This document shows positions 24,536-33,012 of a DNA stretch of 64,000 bases, piece after piece. Position 1 is the first letter of the stretch. Each line of letters begins with the position of its first letter. This DNA comes from Actinomadura cremea (lineage in GTDB: Bacteria; Actinomycetota; Actinomycetes; Streptosporangiales; Streptosporangiaceae). The notes under the pieces were generated by a model. It had not been told where the DNA came from. It did no database searches and saw nothing but the letters and a program-made list of their open reading frames with translations. The position numbers and the translations under genes are program-made. The stretch is taken from the NCBI RefSeq assembly GCF_014648495.1, contig NZ_BMRF01000003.1, positions 186,001 to 250,000 of the forward strand. The letters are read 5' to 3'.

Positions 24536-25411
24536 TCACCTGCCGAACCGCCCGGCTCGGCCACCCTGGACGATGTACGTGCGCAGCAGTTCGATCGTGT
24601 CCGCCGAGCTGGAGCCCTCTTCGGTGGTGACCAGGGCGAGGGACTGGCCGGGGGAGCGGGCGACGAGGAGGTTCTGCTGCGTGACGGTGAGTTCGCCGAC
24701 GAGCGGGTGCCGCAGCAGGTAGGCGTCCGCCTCGCACGGCCTGACCCGGTGGTCGCTCCACAGCGCGGCGAACTCCGGCGACTTCATCGACAGTTCGCCG
24801 ATCAGCGAGGCCAAGAGCGCGTCCTCGGGATGGCGGCCCGCGACCTGGCGCAGGTTGCCGACGACGGCGCGGGCCTTGCGCGCCCAGTCGGCGTACAGCT
24901 CGCGGGTGTGCGGGTCGAGGAACAGCATGCGGGCGAGGTTCGGCCGTTCGGCGGGACGGTCGGGGGCGGTGGGGTCGACGTGTCCCGCGAGCAGGGCGTG
25001 CGCGAGGGGGTTCCAGGCGAGCACGTCGGTGCGGCGGCCGAGGACGAGCGCCGGTGCGTCCCCGACCGAGCGCATCAGGTCGCGGGTGAGTGCGTCGACG
25101 CGCTCGGCGGGCGGCTCCTCGCGCGGGCGGGGGCGCTGGGACGCGAGTTCGTGCAGGTGCGTGCGCTCGTGCTCGTCCAGCCGCAGGGCCGTGGCGAGCG
25201 CGTCGAGGACGCCGTCGGACGCGTTGACCGACTGGCCCTGTTCGAGGCGCGTGTAGTACGAGACGCTGACGCCCGCCACCTGGGCGAGTTCCTCCCGCCG
25301 TAGGCCCGCGACGCGGCGGCGGCCCGGCAGCGGCACCACGCCCACGTCCTCGGGACGCAGCCGTGCCCGTCGCGCCTGAAGGAACTCGCTGAGCCGCATG
25401 GAAACCGCCAT
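24536..25411 (-). CDS. XRE-family regulator with MmyB-like ligand-binding domain
   Basis: A 291-residue regulator. The N-terminal HTH reads GLRREELAQVAGVSVSYYTRLEQGQSVNAS (residues ~35-65). The C-terminal ~190 residues form an MmyB-like domain: AWNPLAHALL, RMLFLDPHTRELYADW, ALLASLIGELSMKSPEFAALW, and HPLVGELTVTQQNLLV. This domain binds fatty-acid-like ligands in solved members. The gene is divergent from the metallo-beta-lactamase/carboxylesterase operon across 129 bases, the classic position for its repressor. ATG 25411 or 25399 could serve as start. Confidence 0.88.
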   Translation of the reverse strand: MAVSMRLSEFLQARRARLRPEDVGVVPLPGRRRVAGLRREELAQVAGVSVSYYTRLEQGQSVNASDGVLDALATALRLDEHERTHLHELASQRPRPREEPPAERVDALTRDLMRSVGDAPALVLGRRTDVLAWNPLAHALLAGHVDPTAPDRPAERPNLARMLFLDPHTRELYADWARKARAVVGNLRQVAGRHPEDALLASLIGELSMKSPEFAALWSDHRVRPCEADAYLLRHPLVGELTVTQQNLLVARSPGQSLALVTTEEGSSSADTIELLRTYIVQGGRAGRFGR

Positions 25412-25540
25412 GACGTCGAGTATGCCCGCGCTCGCGGGGGCGAGCCTGACCCTGCCGTGCATAGCCACGACGCGGGCTGGTGGCCACCGTGGACGGCGGG
25501 TCAGGGTGGTGCGAACCCCATCGAACGGACGGGATCTGCC

Positions 25541-26443
25541 ATGCAGGAGATCATGCTCGGTGACGTCTCCGTCACCCGGGTCGTGGAGTACTACGGATCG
25601 GTCGAGATGTCCCCGGACGTCTTCTTCCCCGAGGCGTCGGAGCGGGCGTGGCGGGAACACGGGTCCTGGCTGGAACCGGACTTCGTCGACCCCGCCTCGA
25701 ACGAATGCGTCAGCGCGATCCAGACCTGGGTGCTGCGCAGCGAGGGCAGGACGATCCTCGTCGACACCGGTGTCGGCAACCACAAGGAACGTCCGTACGC
25801 GCCGGTGTGGAGCCGCCGCGACACCGGCTTCCTGGACGAGCTGGCGCGGGTGGGCGTGCGGCCGGAGGACGTCGACCTGGTGGTCAACACGCACCTGCAC
25901 GTCGACCACGTCGGGTGGAACACCCGGCTCGACGACCGTGCCTGGGTGCCGACGTTCCCCAACGCCGCCTACCTGATGCCGCGGCGCGACTTCGACTTCT
26001 GGAACCCCGCGAACGGCCACGCTTCGAGGATCGGGCGCGGCAACCAGAACGTGTTCGAGGACAGCGTGGCGCCGGTGCACGAGGCGGGACTGACGCTGCT
26101 GTGGGACGACGCCCACGTCATCGACGGGAACCTGCGGCTCGAACTCGCGCCGGGGCACACGCCGGGGTCATCGGTGCTGGTGCTGGAGTCCGGCACCGAC
26201 CGGGCGCTGTTCGTGGGCGACCTGCTGCACACGCCGCTGCAGTTCGTCGAGCCCGACGCCAACAGCTGCTTCTGCGAGGACCCGGCCGAGGCACGGGCGA
26301 CGCGGCGGCGGTTGTTCGGCCGGGCGGACGAGACCGGCGCGCTCGTCCTGCCGGCGCATCTGGGCGGGCACGGCGCCGCCGAGGTCGCGCGGGACGGCGA
26401 CGGGTTCGCGATCAAGGCATGGGGCCCGTTCGCCCGCATCTGA
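25541..26443 (+). CDS. metallo-beta-lactamase-fold hydrolase
   Basis: A 300-residue MBL-fold enzyme. The zinc signature NTHLHVDHVGWN (THxHxDH) is present near residue 112. LAPGHTPGSSV supplies the next His, ALFVGDLLHTP the bridging Asp, and LPAHLGGHG the C-terminal His. The fold includes lactonases, alkylsulfatases and glyoxalase II; the N-terminal DVFFPEASERAW insertion resembles quorum-quenching lactonase-like members, but substrate is not determinable. It precedes the carboxylesterase by 15 bases, so they form one operon, probably controlled by the divergent MmyB-type regulator. Confidence 0.88.
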   Translation: MQEIMLGDVSVTRVVEYYGSVEMSPDVFFPEASERAWREHGSWLEPDFVDPASNECVSAIQTWVLRSEGRTILVDTGVGNHKERPYAPVWSRRDTGFLDELARVGVRPEDVDLVVNTHLHVDHVGWNTRLDDRAWVPTFPNAAYLMPRRDFDFWNPANGHASRIGRGNQNVFEDSVAPVHEAGLTLLWDDAHVIDGNLRLELAPGHTPGSSVLVLESGTDRALFVGDLLHTPLQFVEPDANSCFCEDPAEARATRRRLFGRADETGALVLPAHLGGHGAAEVARDGDGFAIKAWGPFARI

Positions 26444-26458
26444 ACCAGGAGGAGTGCA

Positions 26459-27916
26459 ATGTCTGATCTGATCGTGACCACCGCCGAGGGCGATGTTCGC
26501 GGCGCCGGGGGCGATGTGCGGCGCTTTCTCGGCATCCCGTACGCCGCGCCGCCGCGGGGCGCGGAGCGGTTCGCCGCGCCCCGGCCGCATGAGCCGTGGA
26601 CGGGCGTGCGCGACGCCCGGTCCTTCGGCCCGACCGCGCCGCAACCGCGCCGGGACGCGTTCGGCGCGCTTGACATGTCGCCGTACTTCGGGCCCGGGTG
26701 GGTCCGGGGGGACGACCACCTCACCGTGAACGTCTGGACGCCGCGTGGTGCCGAGCGCCGTCCGGTGATGGTGTTCGTGCACGGCGGCGGGTTCGTCGCG
26801 GGCTCGCCGCGCGCCCCGCTGTACGACGGCACCGCGTTCGCGCGCGACGGCGCCGTCCTGGTGACGGTCGGCCACCGGCTCGGCGTCGCGGGGTTCCTCG
26901 ACCTGCCGGGCGCGCCCCGCAACCGCGGGCTGCTGGACGTCGTCGCCGCGCTCCGCTGGGTCCGGCGCAACATCGGGGCGTTCGGCGGCGATCCCGGGAA
27001 CGTCACCCTGTTCGGCCAGTCGGCGGGCGCCACGATCGTCGGCGGGGTCCTCGCCGCGGGGGAGTCGGACGGCCTCGTCCGGCGGGCGATCGTGCAGAGC
27101 GGCAGCGGCCTCGGCGCGTTCGCCCCCGAGCAGGCCGCCCGGGTGACGCGGGCGGCCGCGACGGCGCTCGGCGTCGCGCCGACCGCGGCGGCGTTCGCCG
27201 ATGTCCCCGACGAACGGTTCGTCGAGGTCGTCCCCGAGCTGGGCGGGCTCGACCTGCGGACGGCGGACCGGTTCGACCCGCTGGTCGGGCTCAGCCCGTT
27301 CGGCCTCGTCCTGGACCGGCAGCCCGCCCGGAGCCGGCTGCCGGACGTCGACCTGCTCGTCGGCACCAACGCCGAGGAGGGCAACCTGTATCTCGCGCCC
27401 CAGGGGAACCTGACGTCCACCACCGCGCGGGACGTCCGCGAGACGGCGTCCGCCGTGCACGCCGACCCGGACGTGCTCGTCGCGGCGTACCGCACCCGGC
27501 GGCCGGACGCCGGGGACGGCGAACTGCGTTCGGCGATCCTGGGCGACGCGCTGTTCGGTGCGGGCAGCCGGGCGCTGGCCGAGGCGCACGGCAACGCGCA
27601 CGTGTACGAGTTCGCGTGGCGGTCGTCCGCCGTCGGCGGGCTCCTCGGCGCGGCGCACGCGGTGGAGGTCCCGTTCGTGTTCGGCCGTCTCGGCCTCCCG
27701 GAACTGGGCGGGGCGCGGGGGCTGCTCGGGCCCGCGGAACCGCCTGCCGCGCTGGCCGGGGAGATGCGCGCGGCGTGGCTGTCGTTCGCCCGGTCCGGCG
27801 ATCCCGGCTGGCCGCCGTACCGCCGGGACCGGACGATCCGCCGGTTCGACGCGGTCTCCGAGACGACCGCGCCGTCCGGCGCCTCCGTGTGGTCGGGAGC
27901 CGGCGGAGGCGTCTGA
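26459..27916 (+). CDS. type-B carboxylesterase (para-nitrobenzyl esterase-like)
   Basis: A 485-residue esterase of the carboxylesterase/lipase family. It shows RRFLGIPYAAPP, DDHLTVNVWTP, the oxyanion loop VFVHGGGFVAGS and the nucleophile elbow TLFGQSAGATIV (Ser near residue 187). The acid is probably in GTNAEEGN and the His in LGAAHAVEVPFVFG. No signal peptide, so it acts in the cytosol. AGGAGGAG stands seven bases before the ATG. Cotranscribed with the MBL hydrolase; together they could open a lactone and cleave an ester of the same xenobiotic, which is inference. Confidence 0.92.
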   Translation: MSDLIVTTAEGDVRGAGGDVRRFLGIPYAAPPRGAERFAAPRPHEPWTGVRDARSFGPTAPQPRRDAFGALDMSPYFGPGWVRGDDHLTVNVWTPRGAERRPVMVFVHGGGFVAGSPRAPLYDGTAFARDGAVLVTVGHRLGVAGFLDLPGAPRNRGLLDVVAALRWVRRNIGAFGGDPGNVTLFGQSAGATIVGGVLAAGESDGLVRRAIVQSGSGLGAFAPEQAARVTRAAATALGVAPTAAAFADVPDERFVEVVPELGGLDLRTADRFDPLVGLSPFGLVLDRQPARSRLPDVDLLVGTNAEEGNLYLAPQGNLTSTTARDVRETASAVHADPDVLVAAYRTRRPDAGDGELRSAILGDALFGAGSRALAEAHGNAHVYEFAWRSSAVGGLLGAAHAVEVPFVFGRLGLPELGGARGLLGPAEPPAALAGEMRAAWLSFARSGDPGWPPYRRDRTIRRFDAVSETTAPSGASVWSGAGGGV

Positions 27917-28087
27917 ACCGGGCGAGCGGTGGAATCCGGCCGGGGCGGGCGGCGTCGAGGGAGGCGACGGCGGCGGGCTGCTCAACCCCGCGGCCGTCCT
28001 GGAGTCGAGGGCTGCGCCGCACCGACGGCGGCCTGACCGACGCCGTGTCCGCCGGACGCGACGGGGCCGGACGTCCGCGACCGGGCG

Positions 28088-28531
28088 TCAGTACTCGTAC
28101 ACCTCGATCGTCGGCCGGCGGCCGTGCCATGACGCGATGATCGACGACGTGTCCCGGTCGGCGAGGAAGTCGACGCGCAGCCGGCCGCGCGCCTGCGTCA
28201 CGCGCGTCTCGAACCCGGGGTTCGGCGTCGCCGAGACCAGCCGCACCTCGCCGCCGTCCAGCGACATCGCGGCCTGCCCGCCCCGCACCGCGTAGCTGCG
28301 GACGCTCCCGCGCGGCGCGGGCGAGCGGCCCCGCTCGTCCGGACGGGCCCCCGAACCGGCGGACGGCCCGCCGGACGGGCTCGCGCGGATCACCGGCCCC
28401 GCGACCGGCGGCGGCGCCGCCCGCTCCGTCACCGCCGCACGCACCACGTCCCGGACGCCGAGCCACGACAGCGTCACCGCGAGCGCGGTCACCCCCGCCC
28501 ATGGGGCGACATACGACATCACGCGACGCAT
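28088..28531 (-). CDS. single-pass membrane protein divergent from two-component system
   Basis: A 147-residue protein. One membrane helix (VAPWAGVTALAVTLSWLGVRDVV, near residues 7-30) is followed by an Ala/Pro/Ser-rich linker and a C-terminal extracytoplasmic domain of about 75 residues rich in beta pattern (GEVRLVSATPNPGFETRV). Function unknown. Its start is about 28 bases from the divergent response-regulator gene, so the two share a promoter region and this protein is a plausible target or accessory sensor of that system. A GTG at 28537 is an alternative start. Confidence 0.65.
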   Translation of the reverse strand: MRRVMSYVAPWAGVTALAVTLSWLGVRDVVRAAVTERAAPPPVAGPVIRASPSGGPSAGSGARPDERGRSPAPRGSVRSYAVRGGQAAMSLDGGEVRLVSATPNPGFETRVTQARGRLRVDFLADRDTSSIIASWHGRRPTIEVYEY

Positions 28532-28558
28532 CGGCACATGGTGGCATACGGTTCCGCC

Positions 28559-29242
28559 ATGGCAAGTGTTCTGGTGGTCGAGGACGACGCCGACGTGCGG
28601 GCCGCCCTGATCCGCGAACTCGGCGCCCGCTCCCACGTCGTGCGCAGCGCCGGGACCGCGATGGACGCCCTCCGCGAGGTCACGCAGGAGCCGCCCGACG
28701 TCGTCATCCTCGACCTCGGGCTGCCCGACCTCGACGGCGCCGAGGTGCTGAAGATGCTCCGCGGCGTCTCCGACGTCCCCGTCGTCATCGCCACCGCCCG
28801 CGACGACGAACCCGAGATCGTCCGGCTGCTGAACGCCGGCGCCGACGACTACCTCGTCAAGCCGTTCTCCGCCGAGCACCTGAGCGCCCGGCTCGCCGCC
28901 GTGCTGCGCCGGTCGGCGCGGTCCGGGCCCACCGCCGAACTGACCGTCGGCGGCCTGCACATCGACCTCGACCGCCGCGAGGCCGGGCTGGACGGCGCCG
29001 CCCTCGAACTGACCCGGCGCGAGTTCGACCTGCTCGCCTACCTCGCCGCCCGCCCCGGCCGCGTCGTCGCCCGCCGCGAACTGCTCGCCGAGGTGTGGCG
29101 GCAGGCGTACGGGGACGACCAGACCATCGACGTGCACCTGTCGTGGCTGCGCCGCAAGCTCGGCGAGACCGCCGCCGCGCCCCGCTACCTGCACACCGTC
29201 CGAGGTGTCGGCGTCCGGCTCGCCCCGCCCGAACGGTCATGA
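28559..29242 (+). CDS. OmpR-family response regulator
   Basis: A 227-residue response regulator. The receiver domain has VVEDDAD (acidic pocket), VVILDLGLPDLDG with the phospho-acceptor Asp near residue 52, the switch Thr in VVIATARDD, and the Lys in DDYLVKPF near residue 101. The C-terminal winged helix (ELTRREFDLLAYLAARPGRVV, DDQTIDVHLSWLRRKLGE, VRGVGVRL) is standard OmpR/PhoB type. The stop overlaps the kinase start as ATGA. An N-terminal extension from 28538 is possible but lacks similarity. Regulated genes are unknown; the divergent membrane gene is the nearest candidate. Confidence 0.93.
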   Translation: MASVLVVEDDADVRAALIRELGARSHVVRSAGTAMDALREVTQEPPDVVILDLGLPDLDGAEVLKMLRGVSDVPVVIATARDDEPEIVRLLNAGADDYLVKPFSAEHLSARLAAVLRRSARSGPTAELTVGGLHIDLDRREAGLDGAALELTRREFDLLAYLAARPGRVVARRELLAEVWRQAYGDDQTIDVHLSWLRRKLGETAAAPRYLHTVRGVGVRLAPPERS

Positions 29243-30576
29243 GGCGCACGCTCGTCCTGGTGTCCCTCGCGGTCACCTCGATGGTCGCGCTCGCCTTCCT
29301 CATCCCGCTCGCCCTCACCGTCCGGGAGATCTCCCGGGACCGCGCCCTCACCGCCGCCGAACGCCAGGCCAGCTCCCTCGGCCCCGTCCTCGCCGTCACC
29401 CAGGACCCCGCCGCCCTCGAACGCGCCGTCGCCAGCACCCGCGCGGGCGCCGCCGGCCGCATGACCCTGCACCTACCGGGCGGCGGGACCGTCCCCGCCG
29501 CCCGCGGCGACGTCAACGCCGACCCCCGCCAGCTCGACCGGGCCGGGCGCCGCGGTCGCGCCTACACCGTCCGCGTGTCCGGCGGCTACGCGCTCCTGCA
29601 GCCGGTCGCCCTGGACGCCGGCCGCATCACGGTCATCGAGGTGTTCGTGCCGTCCGCGGACATGTCCCGCGGCGTGCTGGAGGCGTGGGCGGTCATGACG
29701 GCCGTCGCCGCGGCCCTCGTCGCCGGTTCCGTCGCCGTCGCCGACCGGCTCGGCAACCGGATGATCCGCTCCACCCGCCGGCTCGCCGTCGCCGCCGCCG
29801 CGTTCGGCGACGGGGAACTGAGCGTCCGCATCGAGCCCGACGGCCCGCCCGAGCTCATCGAGGCCGGCCGCGCCTTCAACGCGATGGCCGACCACGTCGT
29901 CCAGCTGCTGGCCGCCGAACGCGAGATGGCCGCCGACCTCTCCCACCGGCTGCGCACCCCCCTCGCCGCGCTCCGCCTCAACGTCGAAGCGCTCGGCCCC
30001 GGCTCCGTCGCCGACGAGACCCGCGAGGCCGTCGACCGCATCGAACGCGAGGTCGACCAGATCATCCGCACCGTCCGCCGCCCCACCGGACGCGGCAGCT
30101 GCGACGCCGCGAAGGTCCTGCGGGAGCGCGTCGAGTTCTGGTCCGTGCTCGCCGAGGACGAGGGCCGCGCCTGCGAGCTGATCGGTGCGCAGGAGCCCGC
30201 CCCGCTCCCGCTCCCCGGCACCGAACTCGCCGCCGCCGTCGACGCCCTGCTCGGCAACGTGTTCCGGCACACCACCGAGGGCACCGGCTTCGCCGTCACC
30301 CTGCACATCGGCAAGGGCCTGACCGGGATCCTCGTCGCCGACGGCGGCCCCGGCATCACCGACCCCGGCGCCGCCCTGCGCCGCGGCAGCAGCGGCGGCG
30401 GCTCCACCGGCCTCGGCCTCGACATCGCCCGCCGCGCCGCCGAATCCACCGGCGGCCACCTGCGCATCCACCGCTCGGTACTGGGTGGGGCGCAGATCCA
30501 GATGTGGTTCCGCACGAAGTACCTGCCGCCGCCGCGCCGCTCCCGCCGCCTCGTCCGCCGCCGCCACGCCCGCTAG
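29239..30576 (+). CDS. sensor histidine kinase
   Basis: A 445-residue membrane kinase partnered with the upstream regulator. Helices near residues 5-28 and 152-175 flank a ~120-residue extracytoplasmic sensor region. HAMP follows (RMIRSTRRLAVAAAAFGDGEL), then the dimerisation helix with SHRLRTPLAALRLN (His near residue 236). The ATPase domain is shorter than usual, with N-box LLGNVFRHT, DGGPGI and GGSTGLGLDIARRAA. The C-terminal ~25 residues are an Arg/Pro-rich tail. All catalytic motifs are recognisable. The signal is unknown. Confidence 0.92.
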   Translation: MRRTLVLVSLAVTSMVALAFLIPLALTVREISRDRALTAAERQASSLGPVLAVTQDPAALERAVASTRAGAAGRMTLHLPGGGTVPAARGDVNADPRQLDRAGRRGRAYTVRVSGGYALLQPVALDAGRITVIEVFVPSADMSRGVLEAWAVMTAVAAALVAGSVAVADRLGNRMIRSTRRLAVAAAAFGDGELSVRIEPDGPPELIEAGRAFNAMADHVVQLLAAEREMAADLSHRLRTPLAALRLNVEALGPGSVADETREAVDRIEREVDQIIRTVRRPTGRGSCDAAKVLRERVEFWSVLAEDEGRACELIGAQEPAPLPLPGTELAAAVDALLGNVFRHTTEGTGFAVTLHIGKGLTGILVADGGPGITDPGAALRRGSSGGGSTGLGLDIARRAAESTGGHLRIHRSVLGGAQIQMWFRTKYLPPPRRSRRLVRRRHAR

Positions 30577-30658
30577 CGTCGGTTGCGGGGCGGCTGCTGG
30601 GGGCGGTCGTATCGATCGCTGGCGTCGGTTGTTGGGGACGACCGTTAACGTCGATCGC

Positions 30659-31726
30659 ATGCACGTCATCGGAGTCAAGGCCGTCTGCAAGAAGCAGACC
30701 GCCTGCCCTGGGCACTTCGCCTGCATCACCCTCGACTTCGAACCGTGGCCCGAGTACGCGTTCGTCAACGCGCTCGCGCCCGACGCGATGGAGTACCCCG
30801 ACTCTCAGGCCCGGTTCGTCCCCGTCATCGACGCCACCGCCCACGACGAACTCGAGAACCACTTCGGCGCCGGACCCCTGCCCGTCCGTGTCACCCTCCG
30901 CGACGCCCGCGACCATCCGACCGACTCCAACGACACGAGCTTCCGCGTCGCGACCGTCCGAGCCGTCCGGCTCGCCCTCGATCGGTCGGGCCGCGAAGGG
31001 CTCGCCCTCGATCGGTCGGGCCGCGAAGGGCTCGCCCTCGATCGGTCGGGTCGCGAGCGGCTTGCACTCGATCGGACTGACCGCGAGCGGCTTGCACTCG
31101 CCGAACCTTCCGGCGCTCTCGCCGGGCGTTCCCTCGACGTGCGCGCCGTACGCCCGCTCCTCGATGACCCCCGCAGCCGCTTCCAGGCCCTCGAACTCTG
31201 CAGGGACCTCTTCACCGGGCCGCCGAGCGACACCGTCGAGCTCCTGCAGCCGCTCGCACGGCTCGCCGCCTCGCCGGACGACCGCGTCGCACTCCGCGCG
31301 GTCCGGGTCCTCGCCGGGGCGCCCCATCGCCGTGCGCTCGATCTCGTCGCGGGTGCGTTGGCCCGTCCCGCCGGCGAGGCCCGCGACCGGGCCGTGTCCA
31401 CGCTCGCCGAACGGGGCGACCCCCGCGCCGCCGAACCCCTCGCCGAGATCCTCGCCCGCGACCGGCTGCCGAAGGACGTCGAGTGGCCCGTCCACGCGAT
31501 GAAGGCCCACGCGTCCGTCCTCCTGCCTCCGATCCGCGCACACCTGGAGGCGGCGGTGCCTGGTGCCCTCGATTTCCACCTGTTCGCGCTCGTCTGCCGG
31601 ATCTCCCACTGGGGCGCGATCGCCGCACCCCTGGCCCCGTCCCTCCGCCGCCTCGCCGCCGACGACGATGGCTGGACGTCCCGGGAACTCGCCCGAGCCC
31701 TCGACCGCATCGCCCCGTCCCGATAA
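30659..31726 (+). CDS. HEAT-repeat-like protein with internal decapeptide repeats
   Basis: A 355-residue protein. Residues ~1-100 form an unrecognised domain with four cysteines near the start (AVCKKQTACPGHFACI). Residues ~105-150 are four to five copies of a decapeptide (LALDRSGREG type). Residues ~160-355 are HEAT/armadillo-like helical repeats (LQPLARLAASPDDRVALRAVRVL, AVSTLAERGDPRAAEPLAEIL). It is probably a scaffold or interaction protein. A TAACGT hexamer seven bases upstream of the ATG and no Shine-Dalgarno suggest a leaderless start. It follows the two-component genes by 82 bases in which the motif CGTCGGTTG occurs twice. Confidence 0.7.
   Translation: MHVIGVKAVCKKQTACPGHFACITLDFEPWPEYAFVNALAPDAMEYPDSQARFVPVIDATAHDELENHFGAGPLPVRVTLRDARDHPTDSNDTSFRVATVRAVRLALDRSGREGLALDRSGREGLALDRSGRERLALDRTDRERLALAEPSGALAGRSLDVRAVRPLLDDPRSRFQALELCRDLFTGPPSDTVELLQPLARLAASPDDRVALRAVRVLAGAPHRRALDLVAGALARPAGEARDRAVSTLAERGDPRAAEPLAEILARDRLPKDVEWPVHAMKAHASVLLPPIRAHLEAAVPGALDFHLFALVCRISHWGAIAAPLAPSLRRLAADDDGWTSRELARALDRIAPSR
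30971..31100 (+). repeat. 30-bp direct repeat, about 4.3 copies, in coding sequence
   Basis: Units start at 30971, 31001, 31031 and 31061, with a 10-base partial at 31091. The first two are identical, the third has changes near its end, the fourth is more diverged. Each unit is ten codons, so frame is kept, and they encode the decapeptide repeats of the HEAT-repeat protein. Confidence 0.95.
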
Positions 31727-31765
31727 CGGGGTGCGAACCGCCGGCGCTTCGTCGAGAGTGCTGGA

Positions 31766-32230
31766 GTGGCGATCGAGTGGGATGTCCGGGTGGAACGCGC
31801 GTTCACGCTCGAGACGGCGCGTGCCGTGACCGGGTCGGTCCTGTCGGAACTGCTGGGGCGAGAAGCGGTCCCGCCGGTGGCGATCGCCGAAACGGAGACG
31901 GACGGCCGCTGCGGGCGCGCGCTCGCCCCCAGGCGGCTTACCGCGGTCCATGGCCCGCACACGGGTGAAGGAAGCGTGACCGCCCAGAACGAACTCGGAC
32001 TTGAAGCCCAATACGCCGGCCGGCTCGACGACGCCGAGCACTGGTACCGCCGAGCCGCAGACCAGGGCGACCTCGGCGCCATGAACGACCTCGCGCTCGT
32101 CCTCGAGGCCCAGGAGCGGCTCGGCGAGGCCGAAGCACTCTGGAGGAAGGCGTCCGGTCGGGGTCGCACGATCGCCACGCACAACCTCGCCGCGTATGGG
32201 GACGGGGACGCGATGCGCGAGCAGCGCTCG
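31766..32230 (+). pseudogene. truncated tetratricopeptide-repeat gene
   Basis: From GTG 31766 the frame encodes an N-terminal stretch (AIEWDVRVERAFTLETARAV) of unknown kind. After a possible second start at GTG 31976 it has one and a half TPR units: ELGLEAQYAGRLDDAEHWYRRAA, then AMNDLALVLEAQERLGEAEALW. Similarity ends near 32225. The same frame stays open to 32986, but only as the antisense of the DinB gene. It therefore looks like a gene that has lost its 3' part. Two genes fused by deletion (an immunity-like start and a TPR piece) is an alternative. The end coordinate is approximate. Confidence 0.4.
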
Positions 32231-32244
32231 TCCGGGTGGGTCGT

Positions 32245-32745
32245 TCAGGTTCGCGGGCGGTCTCCGGTCCTGCCGTCGATGAGCTCGCGGATGATGTCCA
32301 TGTGGCCGGTGTGGCGTGCGACCTCCTCGACCATGTGGACGAGGACCCAGCGCAGCGACACGGTCTCCCCGGACCAGGCCGTCCCCGTGACCTCCAGATC
32401 GAGGTCCCGGATCACCGCGTCGGCCGCGGTCCGCGCACGGCGGTGGAAGGCGGCGATGCCCTCGACGGTCTCGTGCGGCTCCGCCCGCATGTCGGCCTCC
32501 GGGTCCTCGGGGTCGAACGGCAGCGGCTCGGTCTCGCGCCCGAAGGTCTCGCAGAACCACGCGTACTCGACCGCCGCCAGGTGCTTCGTGAGCCCCAGCA
32601 GGCTCGTCCCCGAGGGGGTCATCGGGCGCCGCAGCGACGCGTCGTCCAGCCCGTCGAGCTTCCACAGCACCGCGTCCCGGTGCCGGTCGAGGGACGACCA
32701 CAGCGTTTCCTTCTCGCCGCCCGCGAGCGGCTCGTCGCGCACCAT
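32245..32745 (-). CDS. DinB-superfamily (DUF664) protein
   Basis: A 166-residue four-helix DinB-like protein, possibly a metal-dependent thiol S-transferase or hydrolase. The three metal-ligand histidines fit LGLTKHLAAVEYAWF and HMVEEVARHTGHMDIIRELI. The family includes mycothiol- or bacillithiol-dependent enzymes, and mycothiol is the actinobacterial thiol. ATG 32745 is chosen because it follows AGGG and gives the normal family length; the upstream in-frame start at 32829 would add an unrelated tail. It is antisense to the far end of the open TPR frame. Confidence 0.85.
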   Translation of the reverse strand: MVRDEPLAGGEKETLWSSLDRHRDAVLWKLDGLDDASLRRPMTPSGTSLLGLTKHLAAVEYAWFCETFGRETEPLPFDPEDPEADMRAEPHETVEGIAAFHRRARTAADAVIRDLDLEVTGTAWSGETVSLRWVLVHMVEEVARHTGHMDIIRELIDGRTGDRPRT

Positions 32746-33012
32746 GCGCCGCACCCTAGCGCGACCCCCGACCACGCCAGTCCCCACTGGCAATTCGGCT
32801 GGCCAGAGGGTGCGGACGCCCCATCGCATAAGTTCGGCTCAGCGCATCCCTAAGGGAGCCTTAAGGGGCGGGACGGGCGGCGCGGGGGTGCCTACGTTCG
32901 AGGTGTCACATCGCAGACCCGCGGAGGTGCATCGGCGGAAAGCGAAGCGGAGGTCGGACCCCGGTCCGACCGAGGTTCCTGATTGAGACAGGATCCGGCC
33001 CGTACGGTCCCG

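Noticed and set aside
30971-31100. Regular 30-bp repeats that could be taken for a CRISPR array
   Set aside because: The units are directly adjacent with no spacers, are an exact multiple of three, and are inside an intact coding frame. No cas genes are present.
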